Positions 25,205-34,162 of a stretch of 64,000 bases of DNA are shown piece by piece. How positions within the stretch are numbered: the first letter of the stretch is position 1; every line of letters starts with the position of its first letter. A model generated the notes under the pieces. It was not told where the DNA came from. It saw only the letters and a list, made by a program, of their open reading frames with translations, and did not search any database. The position numbers and the translations under genes are program-made. Source of the DNA: Prosthecobacter sp. SYSU 5D2 (GTDB lineage Bacteria; Verrucomicrobiota; Verrucomicrobiia; Verrucomicrobiales; Verrucomicrobiaceae); contig NZ_JBBYXL010000001.1 of NCBI RefSeq assembly GCF_039655865.1, forward strand, positions 596,356-660,355. Direction: 5' to 3'.

Positions 25205-27301
25205 TTACTTCTTGACTGCCTTCCCGCCCAGCAGCGCGCTCACCGTCTGCTCTGCCAGACCAAATCGTGACGCGGCACCGAACATGCCGGTGAGCTTGTT
25301 CAGGGTGGCTTCATCGGGGTTGAGGCCGATGAGCTTGGCGAACAGGGCGCTGAGGGTGAGGTTTTTGGTGTCTTCGGTGGTGAGGCCGAACTGGTCCACG
25401 ACGTTCTTTAACTGGGCCTTGAAGTACTCAGGATCACCATTGAAGAAGGTCTCCTTCACATCGGAGAGAGTGCGGCTGCCTTCGACGAGACGGTCCACGG
25501 CACGGGCATTGCCGATGGCGTTGGTGATCTTGTCGAAGAACTGCGTTTCGCCACCGACGATCTCGATCTTGGCGGACTTCATGGCTTCGCCAAGCACGAT
25601 GGCCTGCTGCTCGGCGATGTCCTTCTGGATGTTGATCTGGGCAAGCTCGACGGCCTTCTCCTTTTCCAGGGTGAGCTTGAACTCTTCGTGCTCGCGACCG
25701 GCGTCTTCGAGTAGCTTCATGGCCTGGGCTTTCTTGGTGATGCCATCGGCCTCAGCCGCCAGCTTGAGCTGGGTGACCTCGGCATCCACAGTGCCCTGTT
25801 TCTGTGAGGCTTCCGCTTTGGCCAGGAGAACCTGAGCTTCACCCAGACCTTCAGCCGCAGCCTGGGCGGCACGTCCTTCGGCCAGGGCTTTTTCAGCGGT
25901 GGCTTCGCGGGTGGCGGATTCCTGTTTGGCCTCGGCCAGGGTGAGCATTTCCTGGGCACGAAGCTGGGCGGCCTCCTTGGAGGCATCGGCGGATTTTACG
26001 GCGGTGTAGGCATCCTGGTCGGCGACGAGACGTGCGGCTTCTTTCGCAGCCTCGGCTTCTTTGATCTTCTGGATGAGCTGCTCCTGGGCATTTTTCTCGG
26101 CATTGGTCAGTGCCACCTGCTTCTCACGATCTGCCGTGGCGAAGGCCTCGGTGTCCTTGATCTTCTGTTGCTCAACGACGACGGTTTTTTCCAGCACGAC
26201 ACGGTCCCGGATGACCTCCTGGATGTTCTTGCGCTCCACTTCCACCGCCTTCTCTTTCTCGATGGTCTTGAGTGTGGTGATGCGCTCGCGCTCGATCACT
26301 TCCAGGTCACGGTCACGGGTGACACGTTCCACTTCCACGGCATCGGTACGCTCCTTGTTGCGCTGGGCCACGAGGACCTGCCTCTCCATGTTTTCGTTGG
26401 CAATGGCGATCTCTTCATCGGAGGAAATCTTCGCTCTCTCAGACTTAAGCCGCTCTTCGGACTGCACTTTTTGAGTCTCCGCTTCTTCACGGGCCTTCAC
26501 ACTTTCAACATCACGCTTCTGCTTGGCTTCCGTCTCCGCAAGCTGCCGCTCAAGCTCCAGGATGGCCTCACGGGCTTTGACGTCCTGCTGCTTGATGATC
26601 TGCTCCTTGTCACGCTGGATGTGGTTGGCCAGCTTGGCCTGGGTAGCGGTCAGCTCGGTGATCTTTTTGATGCCTTCTGCATCCAGGATGTTCTGCGGAT
26701 CCAGATTTTCAAGCTGGGTCTGCTCCAGAAAGTCAATGGCGCAATCGTCCAATGTAAAGCCGTTTAGGTCGGTGCCGATGACCTTGAGGATCTCTGTTTT
26801 GAAATGGTCGCGCTCATTGTAAAGCTGCACAAAGTCGAAGCGCTTGCCGACGGTCTTCAACGCCTCTGAAAACTTGGCATCGAAGAGCGTGCGCAGCGTA
26901 TCAATGGCAGACGCACGAACGCAGCCGATGGACTGGGCCACGCGTTTGACATCCTCGTCAATTTTATTGATCCTGACAAAGAAGGCCACCTTGATGTCCG
27001 CACGGATGTTGTCTTTGCAGATCAGGCCTTCTGTGGCCTTGCGCTCGATCTCGATGCGCTTGACGGAGATGTCCATGTATTCAGCCTGATGGGCGATGGG
27101 AATGATCATCATGCCATTGAACGACACCTTGGTGCCGCCAATGCCGTTTCTCACAATGGCCTGGCCCTGCTGCACCTTGCGGAAGAAGCGCGAGATGAGA
27201 ATCAGGATCCCAAAGATGATGAAAAGGCCGACCAGTGCCGCGAAGGCAAAGGCGGAGATCTCAATGCCGAAGAAAGCGAGTGGATGGGGTGTTGCGGTCA
27301 T
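25205..27301 (-). CDS. Flotillin-family SPFH protein (YqiK-like)
   Basis: The 698-residue protein has one N-terminal helix (ISAFAFAALVGLFIIFGILILIS), an SPFH/band-7 domain (about residues 45-230: QQGQAIVRNGIGGTKVSFNG, ADIKVAFFVRINKID) and a long Glu/Ala/Lys-rich coiled coil (about 235-600) that should drive oligomerisation. It resembles E. coli YqiK but is longer (553 there). Its ATG overlaps the stop of the NfeD-like gene by four bases (ATGA), so the two are translationally coupled. Flotillin-NfeD pairing is well known; the added giant ATPase downstream is the notable part. Confidence 0.88.
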   Translation of the reverse strand: MTATPHPLAFFGIEISAFAFAALVGLFIIFGILILISRFFRKVQQGQAIVRNGIGGTKVSFNGMMIIPIAHQAEYMDISVKRIEIERKATEGLICKDNIRADIKVAFFVRINKIDEDVKRVAQSIGCVRASAIDTLRTLFDAKFSEALKTVGKRFDFVQLYNERDHFKTEILKVIGTDLNGFTLDDCAIDFLEQTQLENLDPQNILDAEGIKKITELTATQAKLANHIQRDKEQIIKQQDVKAREAILELERQLAETEAKQKRDVESVKAREEAETQKVQSEERLKSERAKISSDEEIAIANENMERQVLVAQRNKERTDAVEVERVTRDRDLEVIERERITTLKTIEKEKAVEVERKNIQEVIRDRVVLEKTVVVEQQKIKDTEAFATADREKQVALTNAEKNAQEQLIQKIKEAEAAKEAARLVADQDAYTAVKSADASKEAAQLRAQEMLTLAEAKQESATREATAEKALAEGRAAQAAAEGLGEAQVLLAKAEASQKQGTVDAEVTQLKLAAEADGITKKAQAMKLLEDAGREHEEFKLTLEKEKAVELAQINIQKDIAEQQAIVLGEAMKSAKIEIVGGETQFFDKITNAIGNARAVDRLVEGSRTLSDVKETFFNGDPEYFKAQLKNVVDQFGLTTEDTKNLTLSALFAKLIGLNPDEATLNKLTGMFGAASRFGLAEQTVSALLGGKAVKK

Positions 27302-27966
27302 GGGAGTGTGCTGCGGGGTGGGATGGATTCGACGTAGTAAAAGGAGCCTTCGGGAGACGCCTCGAGGACACGGACGCGGTCCCCTTTCTGCAAAGGATGC
27401 TGACCGGGATGCAGCCGGGCATTGACGAGTGCTGGTGCTCCGCCCTGGTCCACTTGGACCTGGCCATAACGGTCATCCAGGGAGGTGGTCATCACTATGC
27501 CAGTGTGCCCCTGGATGGTCTGGCTTTCACTGTCTGCATTGGCCATGGCACCGAAGAATTTGCCCACGGGCAGAGTGACGATCTTGGTCAGAACAAGACT
27601 GACGATGCCATTCGGAACAAGCAGCAGGGCGGCGGTGGCCAAGTCGCGATTTCCTGGCTCTCCGTTAAACCGATAATTCAGGATCACTCCGAAGACCCAG
27701 AGAAAGAGGGCAAAGAAGCTGCCCCACACCGCGATGGGCACTTGCGAGAAACCAAAGACTCGACCCGCAGTCAGCATCGCGCCGCCCAAGGTGCCTCCCG
27801 ATGAATGAGCCGAAAGATCAGGAGCATCTGCGCCTCCATCAAAAAAATCGAGATCAAAATCCAATGCACCAATCATGACCAGCAGCCAGTAAAACACCAC
27901 CATGCCCAGCAGCGCAGTGAGCGGCAGGTTATGCAGGGAGAGGGCTTCTTGGAAGAGTTCGATCAC
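27298..27966 (-). CDS. NfeD/YqiJ-like membrane protein with OB-fold
   Basis: The 222-residue protein begins with GTG. It has hydrophobic segments at about residues 14-36 (LPLTALLGMVVFYWLLVMIGAL), 70-100 (GRVFGFSQVPIAVWGSFFALFLWVFGVILNY) and 108-128 (LATAALLLVPNGIVSLVLT). The C-terminal half is an OB-fold of NfeD type (GHTGIVMTTSLDDRYGQVQV, GDRVRVLE). Size and topology match E. coli YqiJ, the partner of YqiK. It is first in the leftward trio; the promoter should lie in 27967-28076. Confidence 0.82.
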   Translation of the reverse strand: MIELFQEALSLHNLPLTALLGMVVFYWLLVMIGALDFDLDFFDGGADAPDLSAHSSGGTLGGAMLTAGRVFGFSQVPIAVWGSFFALFLWVFGVILNYRFNGEPGNRDLATAALLLVPNGIVSLVLTKIVTLPVGKFFGAMANADSESQTIQGHTGIVMTTSLDDRYGQVQVDQGGAPALVNARLHPGQHPLQKGDRVRVLEASPEGSFYYVESIPPRSTLP

Positions 27967-28076
27967 GGGAAGGCAATAACTGAGGATGATTTAAGCAGAC
28001 CCCCAGTGCCTGTGCATTATAATTTCGATGTCAGTTTCTTTGGCCACAGCTTCACTTACTTAAAGTGACAGAAGGA

Positions 28077-29435
28077 TTACTCCATTTCAGCCCTTAACTT
28101 CTTAGCTGTCCCAATGATGTGCTCCTCCACCTTCGGGCTCCAGCGGGTGGGGTGCGTTCCCCATTTCATGGCATCACCGCCCTCATAACCGCCCTCTTTC
28201 CACACCCGCAGGCTGGGAATGTAACTGGGCACGTCGTTGGTGTAGGCACTCACCCAGATATGAGGGTCCTTGAGCTCCCTCTTCAGCCGCAGTGAATAAT
28301 CCACCACCACTTCCCCCGCCAGCATCACCCAGGTGAGCTCCGGCCCCAGGCGGATGACCTGGACGGGATACGGGTAAGTCTGCGGCAGCTTCCCCTGCTC
28401 CTCCAGGAGCTGCAGCGTGCGCGTGGCATGGTCGGCGTCCAGCTTCACCTTGGACTTCTGTTTCTCCAGCAATTCTTCTCGCGTCGGCAGGGTGTCATAG
28501 GCCAAAGGTATTTCTTCATAGGCCGCGTGGATCTCTCCCATCAGCGGTTTCATGCGCGTGCCCAGGGCGGACTCTACAGCGGTGGCCAGCGTGATCCCGT
28601 GTGTCTGGGCCAGTCCTTCATTCCGGCGCGGATAGGGGTTCTGGTCTCCGCTGCAGCCATTCATAAACATGGCCACCGTGCCCGGATGCGCCTTCTCCAG
28701 TTCCGCCTGCGCATAACCCGCGTAGTCGGCATTGAACTTCTGATGGCTCTGCGTGGTGCAGTGGCAGGCGTAACCAAAAACGTAACAAACATCCTTGCCC
28801 TCCGCATCCGCCACCTTCAGCACCGGCACGGCGTGATCCACGGGGCCATCAGGATTGGGGAAGTTGCTGTAGGTCCCCTTGTCATTGGGCGTGCGGCGGT
28901 TCATGGCAAAACCGCATCGCGCCTGGCTGTAGTCCAGCGTTGCCGGAGCCGCCTTTTTCAAGGCTTCGCCAACCAGTGCCACGAGTGTCGTTTGCAACTT
29001 GTCCACGTATTCGATGACTTCCGCCTTGCGCTGGTCGGGCAGGTCGGTATTGCGGGTGCGTTCAGGCCGCAGCTCCGGGCCACTGTGGGTATGGCTGGCA
29101 TTGATGGCCAGCCGGGCGGGGGGAATGCCAAACTGCTTTTCCACCTGCTCCGCCACATGCACTCGCACATTTCGCGGCACGCCGATGAGATCCAGGGTGA
29201 TGAGGGCAAACTTGCCGCCCTTGCCATCCTCGATCACAAGGGCCTTGGCATACAGGTCCTGCTCCACGCCTTCGGCAGGTTTCTTCCGGCTGGCATACCC
29301 GCCCATCCAGATCATCTTTTCCGGGGTGATTTTTACCGAGGCCGCCCCGGCCTTCCATACCGGGGAGGCAGGCCTGGACTGGGCCAGAAGCATGGCCGTG
29401 ACAAATACCAGCAAGAGAGGGAGAAGCCGTTTCAT
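28077..29435 (-). CDS. Neutral/alkaline ceramidase-like secreted hydrolase
   Basis: The 452-residue protein has a signal peptide (RLLPLLLVFVTAMLLAQ) and a fold like the N-terminal domain of neutral/alkaline non-lysosomal ceramidases: ITPEKMIWMGGYASR, LITLDLIG, INASHTHSGPE and YACHCTTQ. Histidines in SHTHSG and ACHCT occupy the zinc-ligand positions of that family. The C-terminal beta domain of full ceramidases (650-700 residues) is absent, as in many Planctomycetota and Verrucomicrobiota homologues, so the true substrate is uncertain. The ATG at 29435 gives a clean signal peptide; the frame is open to 29540, overlapping prfC. Confidence 0.78.
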   Translation of the reverse strand: MKRLLPLLLVFVTAMLLAQSRPASPVWKAGAASVKITPEKMIWMGGYASRKKPAEGVEQDLYAKALVIEDGKGGKFALITLDLIGVPRNVRVHVAEQVEKQFGIPPARLAINASHTHSGPELRPERTRNTDLPDQRKAEVIEYVDKLQTTLVALVGEALKKAAPATLDYSQARCGFAMNRRTPNDKGTYSNFPNPDGPVDHAVPVLKVADAEGKDVCYVFGYACHCTTQSHQKFNADYAGYAQAELEKAHPGTVAMFMNGCSGDQNPYPRRNEGLAQTHGITLATAVESALGTRMKPLMGEIHAAYEEIPLAYDTLPTREELLEKQKSKVKLDADHATRTLQLLEEQGKLPQTYPYPVQVIRLGPELTWVMLAGEVVVDYSLRLKRELKDPHIWVSAYTNDVPSYIPSLRVWKEGGYEGGDAMKWGTHPTRWSPKVEEHIIGTAKKLRAEME

Positions 29436-29499
29436 AACGGATTCAATCATCGCCCTTGCCGCCGACTTCCTTGCAGCCGGTTCGCATGTTAAAATGATC

Positions 29500-31140
29500 T
29501 TACTGGATGGGGAACGGGCTGATGTCGAATTTCTCCCCATTCTTGGACTCGAAGTAACCTAGGCTGATCTTGTCGCCAAACAGCGCCACCCAGTTGCCTT
29601 TGGAATCCTGCGCCAGCGTCGTGTCATAAGAGGCCACCAGGCTTGGCCAGGGCAGGCCCACATCACCGCGCTTCGGCTTGGGGGCATCAGCGGCGTTCTT
29701 CTCCTTCAGCCAGCGCACCAGTGTCCAGGGGGCGAATTCCAGCCGCACTTCGGCATTGTATTCGCTTTCCAGGCGATACTTCAGCACGTCGAACTGAAGC
29801 GGCCCCACTGCGCCTAACAAAGGAATGCGTACGGCTGCATCTGGAAGCTCAAACGGCTGCGCCACACCTTCCTTGAGAAGCTGGTCCAGGCCGTCACGGA
29901 AGCGCTTGAACTTGGACGTGTTTTCATTGTGCAGATAGGCAAAGCACTCCGGCGGGAAGGTGGGCATCTCGTCAAACTGGATGCCGGGTTCATCCGCCAG
30001 CGTGTCGCCAATCTGAAGATCGTAATTCCCCACCAGGCCGACCACGTCGCCTGCCCAGGCCTCGTTCACCGTTTCACGCTCCTGGGCGAAAAGGCGCTGT
30101 GAGTTGCCTAACCGCATGCGTGTTCCCGTGCGGGTGTTCACCGCACTCATGTCCCGCTGGAAGCAGCCGGAGACGATGCGGATAAAGGCCACACGGTCCC
30201 GGTGCTTCGGGTTCATGTTCGCCTGGATCTTGAAAACGAAACCGCTGAAGGCAGCGCTGGCAGGCTCGATGAACTGCTCACCGGACATGCGCGGGGCAGG
30301 CGGCGGGGCGATCTCCAGGAACCGGTCCAGCATCATCTGCACGCCAAAGTTGTTCATCGCACTTCCGTAGAAAACCGGCGAGAGCTGGCCCTTGCGCACC
30401 TGCTCAAAATCAAAGGGAGATCCGCCCCCTTCCAGCAGATCCAGCTCATCCACCACACGCTGATAAACCAGCGGCGGCAGCGCATTGCGAACGCTGTCGT
30501 CCTCGATCCCCTTTACATTCACCGGTGCACGGAACTTGCCGCCGACAGTACGCTCGAAGAGATGCACCTGGTTGGATTCACGGTCAAAGACACCTTTAAA
30601 ATCCACCCCATCGCCAAGCGGCCAGTTCATCGGACAGGCGGCAATACCGAGCACGCGCTCCAGCTCGTCCAGCAGCTCCAGCGGCGGCCGGGCCGGACGG
30701 TCCAGCTTGTTCATGAAGGTGAAGATCGGCACTCCACGGCGGCGACAGACTTCAAAGAGTTTCAGCGTCTGGCTTTCGATCCCCTTCCCCGCGTCAATAA
30801 CCATGACGGCCGCATCCACGGCGGTCAACACGCGGTAAGTGTCTTCAGAGAAGTCTTTGTGACCAGGTGTGTCCAGCAGGTTCACCACGCAGTCCTTGTA
30901 TTCAAACTGAAGCACCGTGGAGGAGACGGAAATGCCGCGCTGCTTTTCAAGCTCCATCCAGTCGGAGGTCGTGGCGCGCTGGTTCTTGCGTGCCGTCACA
31001 CTGCCCGCGAGCTGCACCGCACCGCCATATAGGAGCAGCTTTTCCGTCAGCGTGGTCTTGCCCGCATCCGGGTGCGAAATGATGGCGAAGGTGCGGCGAC
31101 GGCTGACTTCGTGGGGGGCTTTGGCGGCAACTTCGGACAT
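29500..31140 (-). CDS. prfC: Peptide chain release factor 3
   Basis: RF3 is the GTPase that recycles RF1/RF2 from the ribosome. The 546-residue protein shows G1 SHPDAGKTT, the switch I segment RGISVSST, G3 DTPGHKDF and G4 NKLDRPAR, then EF-Tu domain 2 (FSGFVFKIQANMNPKHRDRVAF) and the RF3 C-terminal domain (PLQFDVLKYRLESEYNAEVRLE). The ATG at 31140 gives the usual N-terminus (RRRTFAIISHPD); the frame extends to 31452 but would run over the divergent promoter. Length matches the family (about 530). Confidence 0.96.
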   Translation of the reverse strand: MSEVAAKAPHEVSRRRTFAIISHPDAGKTTLTEKLLLYGGAVQLAGSVTARKNQRATTSDWMELEKQRGISVSSTVLQFEYKDCVVNLLDTPGHKDFSEDTYRVLTAVDAAVMVIDAGKGIESQTLKLFEVCRRRGVPIFTFMNKLDRPARPPLELLDELERVLGIAACPMNWPLGDGVDFKGVFDRESNQVHLFERTVGGKFRAPVNVKGIEDDSVRNALPPLVYQRVVDELDLLEGGGSPFDFEQVRKGQLSPVFYGSAMNNFGVQMMLDRFLEIAPPPAPRMSGEQFIEPASAAFSGFVFKIQANMNPKHRDRVAFIRIVSGCFQRDMSAVNTRTGTRMRLGNSQRLFAQERETVNEAWAGDVVGLVGNYDLQIGDTLADEPGIQFDEMPTFPPECFAYLHNENTSKFKRFRDGLDQLLKEGVAQPFELPDAAVRIPLLGAVGPLQFDVLKYRLESEYNAEVRLEFAPWTLVRWLKEKNAADAPKPKRGDVGLPWPSLVASYDTTLAQDSKGNWVALFGDKISLGYFESKNGEKFDISPFPIQ

Positions 31141-31237
31141 GGCAGTAGAAAAGGGGCGGTCTCCTTCGCCTCCAATGAGCCTTTTCTCAAGGAGATTCCC
31201 GGAAGATGCGACGGCGTGCCGTCGTTTCAGCGGCCTC

Positions 31238-31882
31238 ATGAAACGGAATGTCCTGCTACTTGCCCTCCTCACCGCCGCCCTTCCTTGCCTGGCCGCCGAC
31301 ATCGAACCCACCCTTGGCAAAAAGGGGGCTCTGCTGGAGCACGAGACTTTTGACGGCCCGGATGTTCCCAAGGGCTGGGCTGCCAATACTGGCAGTCTGC
31401 GCATCGTCGAAGGAAAACTCCACGCGGCGGAAAAATCCAGCGACAAGCACATCGGCGCCTTCCGTCACCGAATTCCTTTGCAGGACTGCGCCGTGCAGTT
31501 GGACTTCAAACTTGGCCCCATGCGCATCATCAACCTCGGTTATGACCCCGCTCCTGGTGAGCTGAAAAAGAAAGGCCACCTCTTCTCCGTCGTCGTCACG
31601 CCCAAAAGCTGGTCGCTGATTGAGCACAATGACAAGTCCAACCCCGAGTCCAAGACAAAGACCCATGCCACGGTCAAAACTGACTTTGATCCTGAAACCA
31701 CCTACACCCTCCTACTCGAGTGCAAGGGCAATGACATCGTCGCCCACGTGACCGGCAAGGAGCCGCTGAAAGCTTCAGCCCCGGATTTCCATGTCAAAAA
31801 ACCCGGCCTCGTCTTCCGCATGGGCGGCAAGGATGGCCAGGAGGTCGTGATGGATAACGTCAAGATCTGGGCGTTGGAGTAG
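31238..31882 (+). CDS. Secreted jelly-roll-like protein of unknown function
   Basis: The 214-residue protein has a signal peptide (VLLLALLTAALPCLAA) and then a beta-rich domain with DGPDVPKGWAANTGSLRIVEGKL and a C-terminal VVMDNVKIWALE. That last pattern ends many concanavalin-like/DUF1080 (3-keto-disaccharide hydrolase) domains. It is about the right size for one such domain. It is divergent from prfC (97-base gap) and convergent with the sulfatase at 31941. A role in polysaccharide use is inference from domain shape and the sulfatase neighbour. Confidence 0.65.
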   Translation: MKRNVLLLALLTAALPCLAADIEPTLGKKGALLEHETFDGPDVPKGWAANTGSLRIVEGKLHAAEKSSDKHIGAFRHRIPLQDCAVQLDFKLGPMRIINLGYDPAPGELKKKGHLFSVVVTPKSWSLIEHNDKSNPESKTKTHATVKTDFDPETTYTLLLECKGNDIVAHVTGKEPLKASAPDFHVKKPGLVFRMGGKDGQEVVMDNVKIWALE

Positions 31883-31911
31883 GGCGGTAGATCCCCACTT
31901 TACCGGCTTCG

Positions 31912-31930
31912 CATCACTCGGAGAGTGATG
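31912..31930. terminator. Hairpin between two convergent genes
   Basis: CATCACTC (31912-31919) and GAGTGATG (31923-31930) form a perfect 8-bp stem with a GGA loop. It lies in the 58-base gap between the convergent secreted protein and sulfatase genes. No T-run follows, so terminator function is possible rather than clear. Confidence 0.4.
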
Positions 31931-31940
31931 AATACTGTAC

Positions 31941-33356
31941 TCACTCGGCCACGCGTTTCGTCTTGGAGCCGCCGCCTTTCCAGACATCATACTTGGGGTC
32001 CGCGTGGGTTGCAAAAAAGCGGTCCAGTTGTGTGGCCATGTCCTGGGTGATCTCTTCCATCCCTGGCTGGCCATACAGGTTGAACCGCTCCTGCGGGTCC
32101 GCTTCCATGTCGTAGAGTTCATAAGGGCCTTCGGGAAACCGGGAGACGTATTTCCACCGCTGGCTGCGGATGGCGCGGCAGGTCTCCATTTCATAAAAGA
32201 CCGTGTTGTCCCAGTCAGCGAGGGGTTTGCCTCGCATCACCGGCGAGAAATCACGGCCTGGCAGTTTGGGTGAGGCTGGCGTCTTGTTCCCCAGGCCCAG
32301 GTATCCAAGGACGCTCGGCAGGAAGTCGTAGTTGCTCACCAGCAGGTCGCTCGTGGCCCCGGCGGGAATGACGCCGGGCTGATGGAAGATCAAGGGGATC
32401 TGCATCATCAGTTCATGCGCGCCGATGGGTCGTGTGTGATCGCCCATTCCCCACAGGCCGTTTTGCCCGCCCATCCAGCCCTGGTCGGCGGTATAAACCA
32501 CGAGAGTGTCCTTTTCCAGGCCCAGCCGTTTCAGGGCCGCCATCACCTGCCCCACACCGTCATCCACACCGCTTACCTCGCTGGCCATGCGGCGGCGGGC
32601 GGCATCGGTGTTGTGAAACTTTTTGTTATGGTGCTGCCAGGGGTGCATCGCATCACGAGGGAATGAGGGCAGTTCCTTGTCCGCATAGTAGGCCGCATGG
32701 CGGTTACGTGCTTCATTCAGCATCAGGTTCCCCAGCGAATACGGGCCGTTGTAGGCCAGGAACAGGAAGAACGGCCGGTCCTGGTTCGCCTCGATGAACT
32801 CAATGCCTCGCCTTGTCCAGAAATCCGTGGTGTAATCCGTCACCTTGGTCACCTGGCCGTTTTCAATGATATCCTGGTCATAAAACTCCCGCGTGCTTCC
32901 ATCCGGCTTCGTCACCCAAAAATCAAAACCCTCAGACGGCGTCAAATTCGCCCCCAGATGCCACTTGCCGCTCAGGCCGCAGGCATAGCCCTCCTTATGC
33001 AAAATCTCTCCCAGGGAGGTGAACTCCTCCAGCGTGTTATACGCCTGGGGTCCCATCATAAACTTGGGATCGAGAAACGAATGTACCCCGTGCTGGGATG
33101 GAATGAGCCCGGTCAGAAACGTCGCCCTCGTGGGAGAGCAGACCGGATTGCTGCTCAGCGCCCGGTTAAACTTCAGGCCGCCTGCTGCGAGCGCATCAAT
33201 GTGCGGCGTGCGGATGTCTTTGTTACCATAGCAGCCCAGCGTCCACGCGCCCTGGTTGTCCGTGAGGATGAAGACCACATTCGTCGGTTTCGCCACCACA
33301 GTCGCAGCAGTCATGGCCAGCGCCATCAGTCCGGAGAGCCAGGTTTTTCCCATCAT
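31941..33356 (-). CDS. Secreted type I sulfatase
   Basis: The 471-residue enzyme has a signal peptide (TWLSGLMALAMTAATVVA) followed by the sulfatase core. NVVFILTDNQG supplies the metal-binding aspartates. NPVCSPTRATFLTG contains the C-x-P-x-R motif whose cysteine is matured to formylglycine. GKWHLG and YTADQGWMGGQNGLWG carry later active-site residues. Maturation needs a formylglycine-generating enzyme or anSME, not in this window. It hydrolyses sulfate esters, probably from sulfated polysaccharides; the substrate is unknown. Two adjacent ATG codons (33356, 33353) are equivalent. Confidence 0.9.
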   Translation of the reverse strand: MMGKTWLSGLMALAMTAATVVAKPTNVVFILTDNQGAWTLGCYGNKDIRTPHIDALAAGGLKFNRALSSNPVCSPTRATFLTGLIPSQHGVHSFLDPKFMMGPQAYNTLEEFTSLGEILHKEGYACGLSGKWHLGANLTPSEGFDFWVTKPDGSTREFYDQDIIENGQVTKVTDYTTDFWTRRGIEFIEANQDRPFFLFLAYNGPYSLGNLMLNEARNRHAAYYADKELPSFPRDAMHPWQHHNKKFHNTDAARRRMASEVSGVDDGVGQVMAALKRLGLEKDTLVVYTADQGWMGGQNGLWGMGDHTRPIGAHELMMQIPLIFHQPGVIPAGATSDLLVSNYDFLPSVLGYLGLGNKTPASPKLPGRDFSPVMRGKPLADWDNTVFYEMETCRAIRSQRWKYVSRFPEGPYELYDMEADPQERFNLYGQPGMEEITQDMATQLDRFFATHADPKYDVWKGGGSKTKRVAE

Positions 33357-33445
33357 GCCACGATGACATCACAAGCACCCCGGCTTGTCCATCCTGGAAA
33401 GACATTCACTGGACACTGAAAACGGAACGCCGATATCTTCCCTCT

Positions 33446-33763
33446 ATGGAAGACCTCGCCGCCCAGATGCAACGCGATCTCGAGGAGATCGGGCGGACGC
33501 ACATGCCCTTTGGCAAATACGGGCCGCAAAACCATCCGCCTTATGGCGTGCCCATCTATGACATCCCGGCGGAATACCTCGGCTGGTTTGCCAACAAAGC
33601 CGGCTTCCCCAAAGGCCGCCTCGGCACCCTGCTGCAGATGATCCACCAGATGAAAGTGGACGGCTCCGACATCGTCTTCGACATCTTCCGCAAACAGCGC
33701 GGCGGCCCCACCCGCCTGCGCCCGGAAAGAAAGAAGCGCTTCGATTTTCCTGAGCAGGGATGA
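33446..33763 (+). CDS. DUF3820 family protein
   Basis: The 105-residue protein carries the DUF3820 signature MPFGKYGP...IYDIPAEYLGWFANKAGFPKGRLGTLLQMI, here with an insertion between the two halves. Members are small, often phage- or exonuclease-linked, of unknown function. It overlaps the next gene by four bases (ATGA). Confidence 0.75.
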   Translation: MEDLAAQMQRDLEEIGRTHMPFGKYGPQNHPPYGVPIYDIPAEYLGWFANKAGFPKGRLGTLLQMIHQMKVDGSDIVFDIFRKQRGGPTRLRPERKKRFDFPEQG

Positions 33764-33999
33764 AACTCCTGCTTGTTGCCATCCAGTTTCGGCCTGCGCT
33801 CCTGGAGCGCAAATACGCCATCAAAGTGCTCCGGCGGAAGCCTCCTGGCAATGCCGTGCGAGGCATCGCATCGGCTTACACGGGTGAGGCCATCGCCGTG
33901 CCCCAGGGGCTCTGGCTGGCCTCCTGGAAAAATCATCACGGCAGGCTGGAGGAGCTACAGCGCAAGCGACGCATCGCCAGCAGCCCGATGGCATGGTAA
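33760..33999 (+). CDS. Small hypothetical protein, translationally coupled to the DUF3820 gene
   Basis: The 79-residue frame starts within the ATGA overlap of the DUF3820 stop. The product is basic, without signal or membrane segment, with a possible N-terminal strand (KLLLVAIQFRPALLE). I do not recognise a family. Coupling supports translation; the absence of any clear conservation signature is the main doubt. Confidence 0.45.
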   Translation: MKLLLVAIQFRPALLERKYAIKVLRRKPPGNAVRGIASAYTGEAIAVPQGLWLASWKNHHGRLEELQRKRRIASSPMAW

Positions 34000-34162
34000 A
34001 ACGGCAGCACGAAAGACAGGCCGCCACACCCTGCTGCGCGAGGCTGCTTGAACACGAGGACCTCAGCCATCAGCAGCGCAGCAGGCTGGAAGCCCTGCTG
34101 GCGGCTAACGACCCCATGGAAATAAGGCAGCGGATTGAGAAACAGCTCAAAGATCAGCGGCC
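34000..34162 (+). pseudogene. Possible remnant of a transposase/integrase C-terminus
   Basis: One frame reads ARLLEHEDLSHQQRSRLEA and then LLAANDPMEIRQRIEKQLKD. This pattern (TPxxRLL, short spacer, LNPxxLxxxIE) resembles the end of integrase-core transposases. The frame then runs on, antisense, into the vWA gene and loses any protein-like character, so only the first 55 residues look real. No transposase core, inverted repeat or target duplication is visible upstream. The identification rests on memory of the pattern only. Confidence 0.3.

Noticed and set aside
28428..29492. 354-codon plus-strand frame opposite the ceramidase-like gene
   Set aside because: Antisense shadow; Arg/Gln/His-rich and without motifs.
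30917..31237. N-terminal extension of the secreted protein gene into the prfC 5' region
   Set aside because: The ATG at 31238 starts a clean signal peptide; the extension is antisense to the start of prfC.
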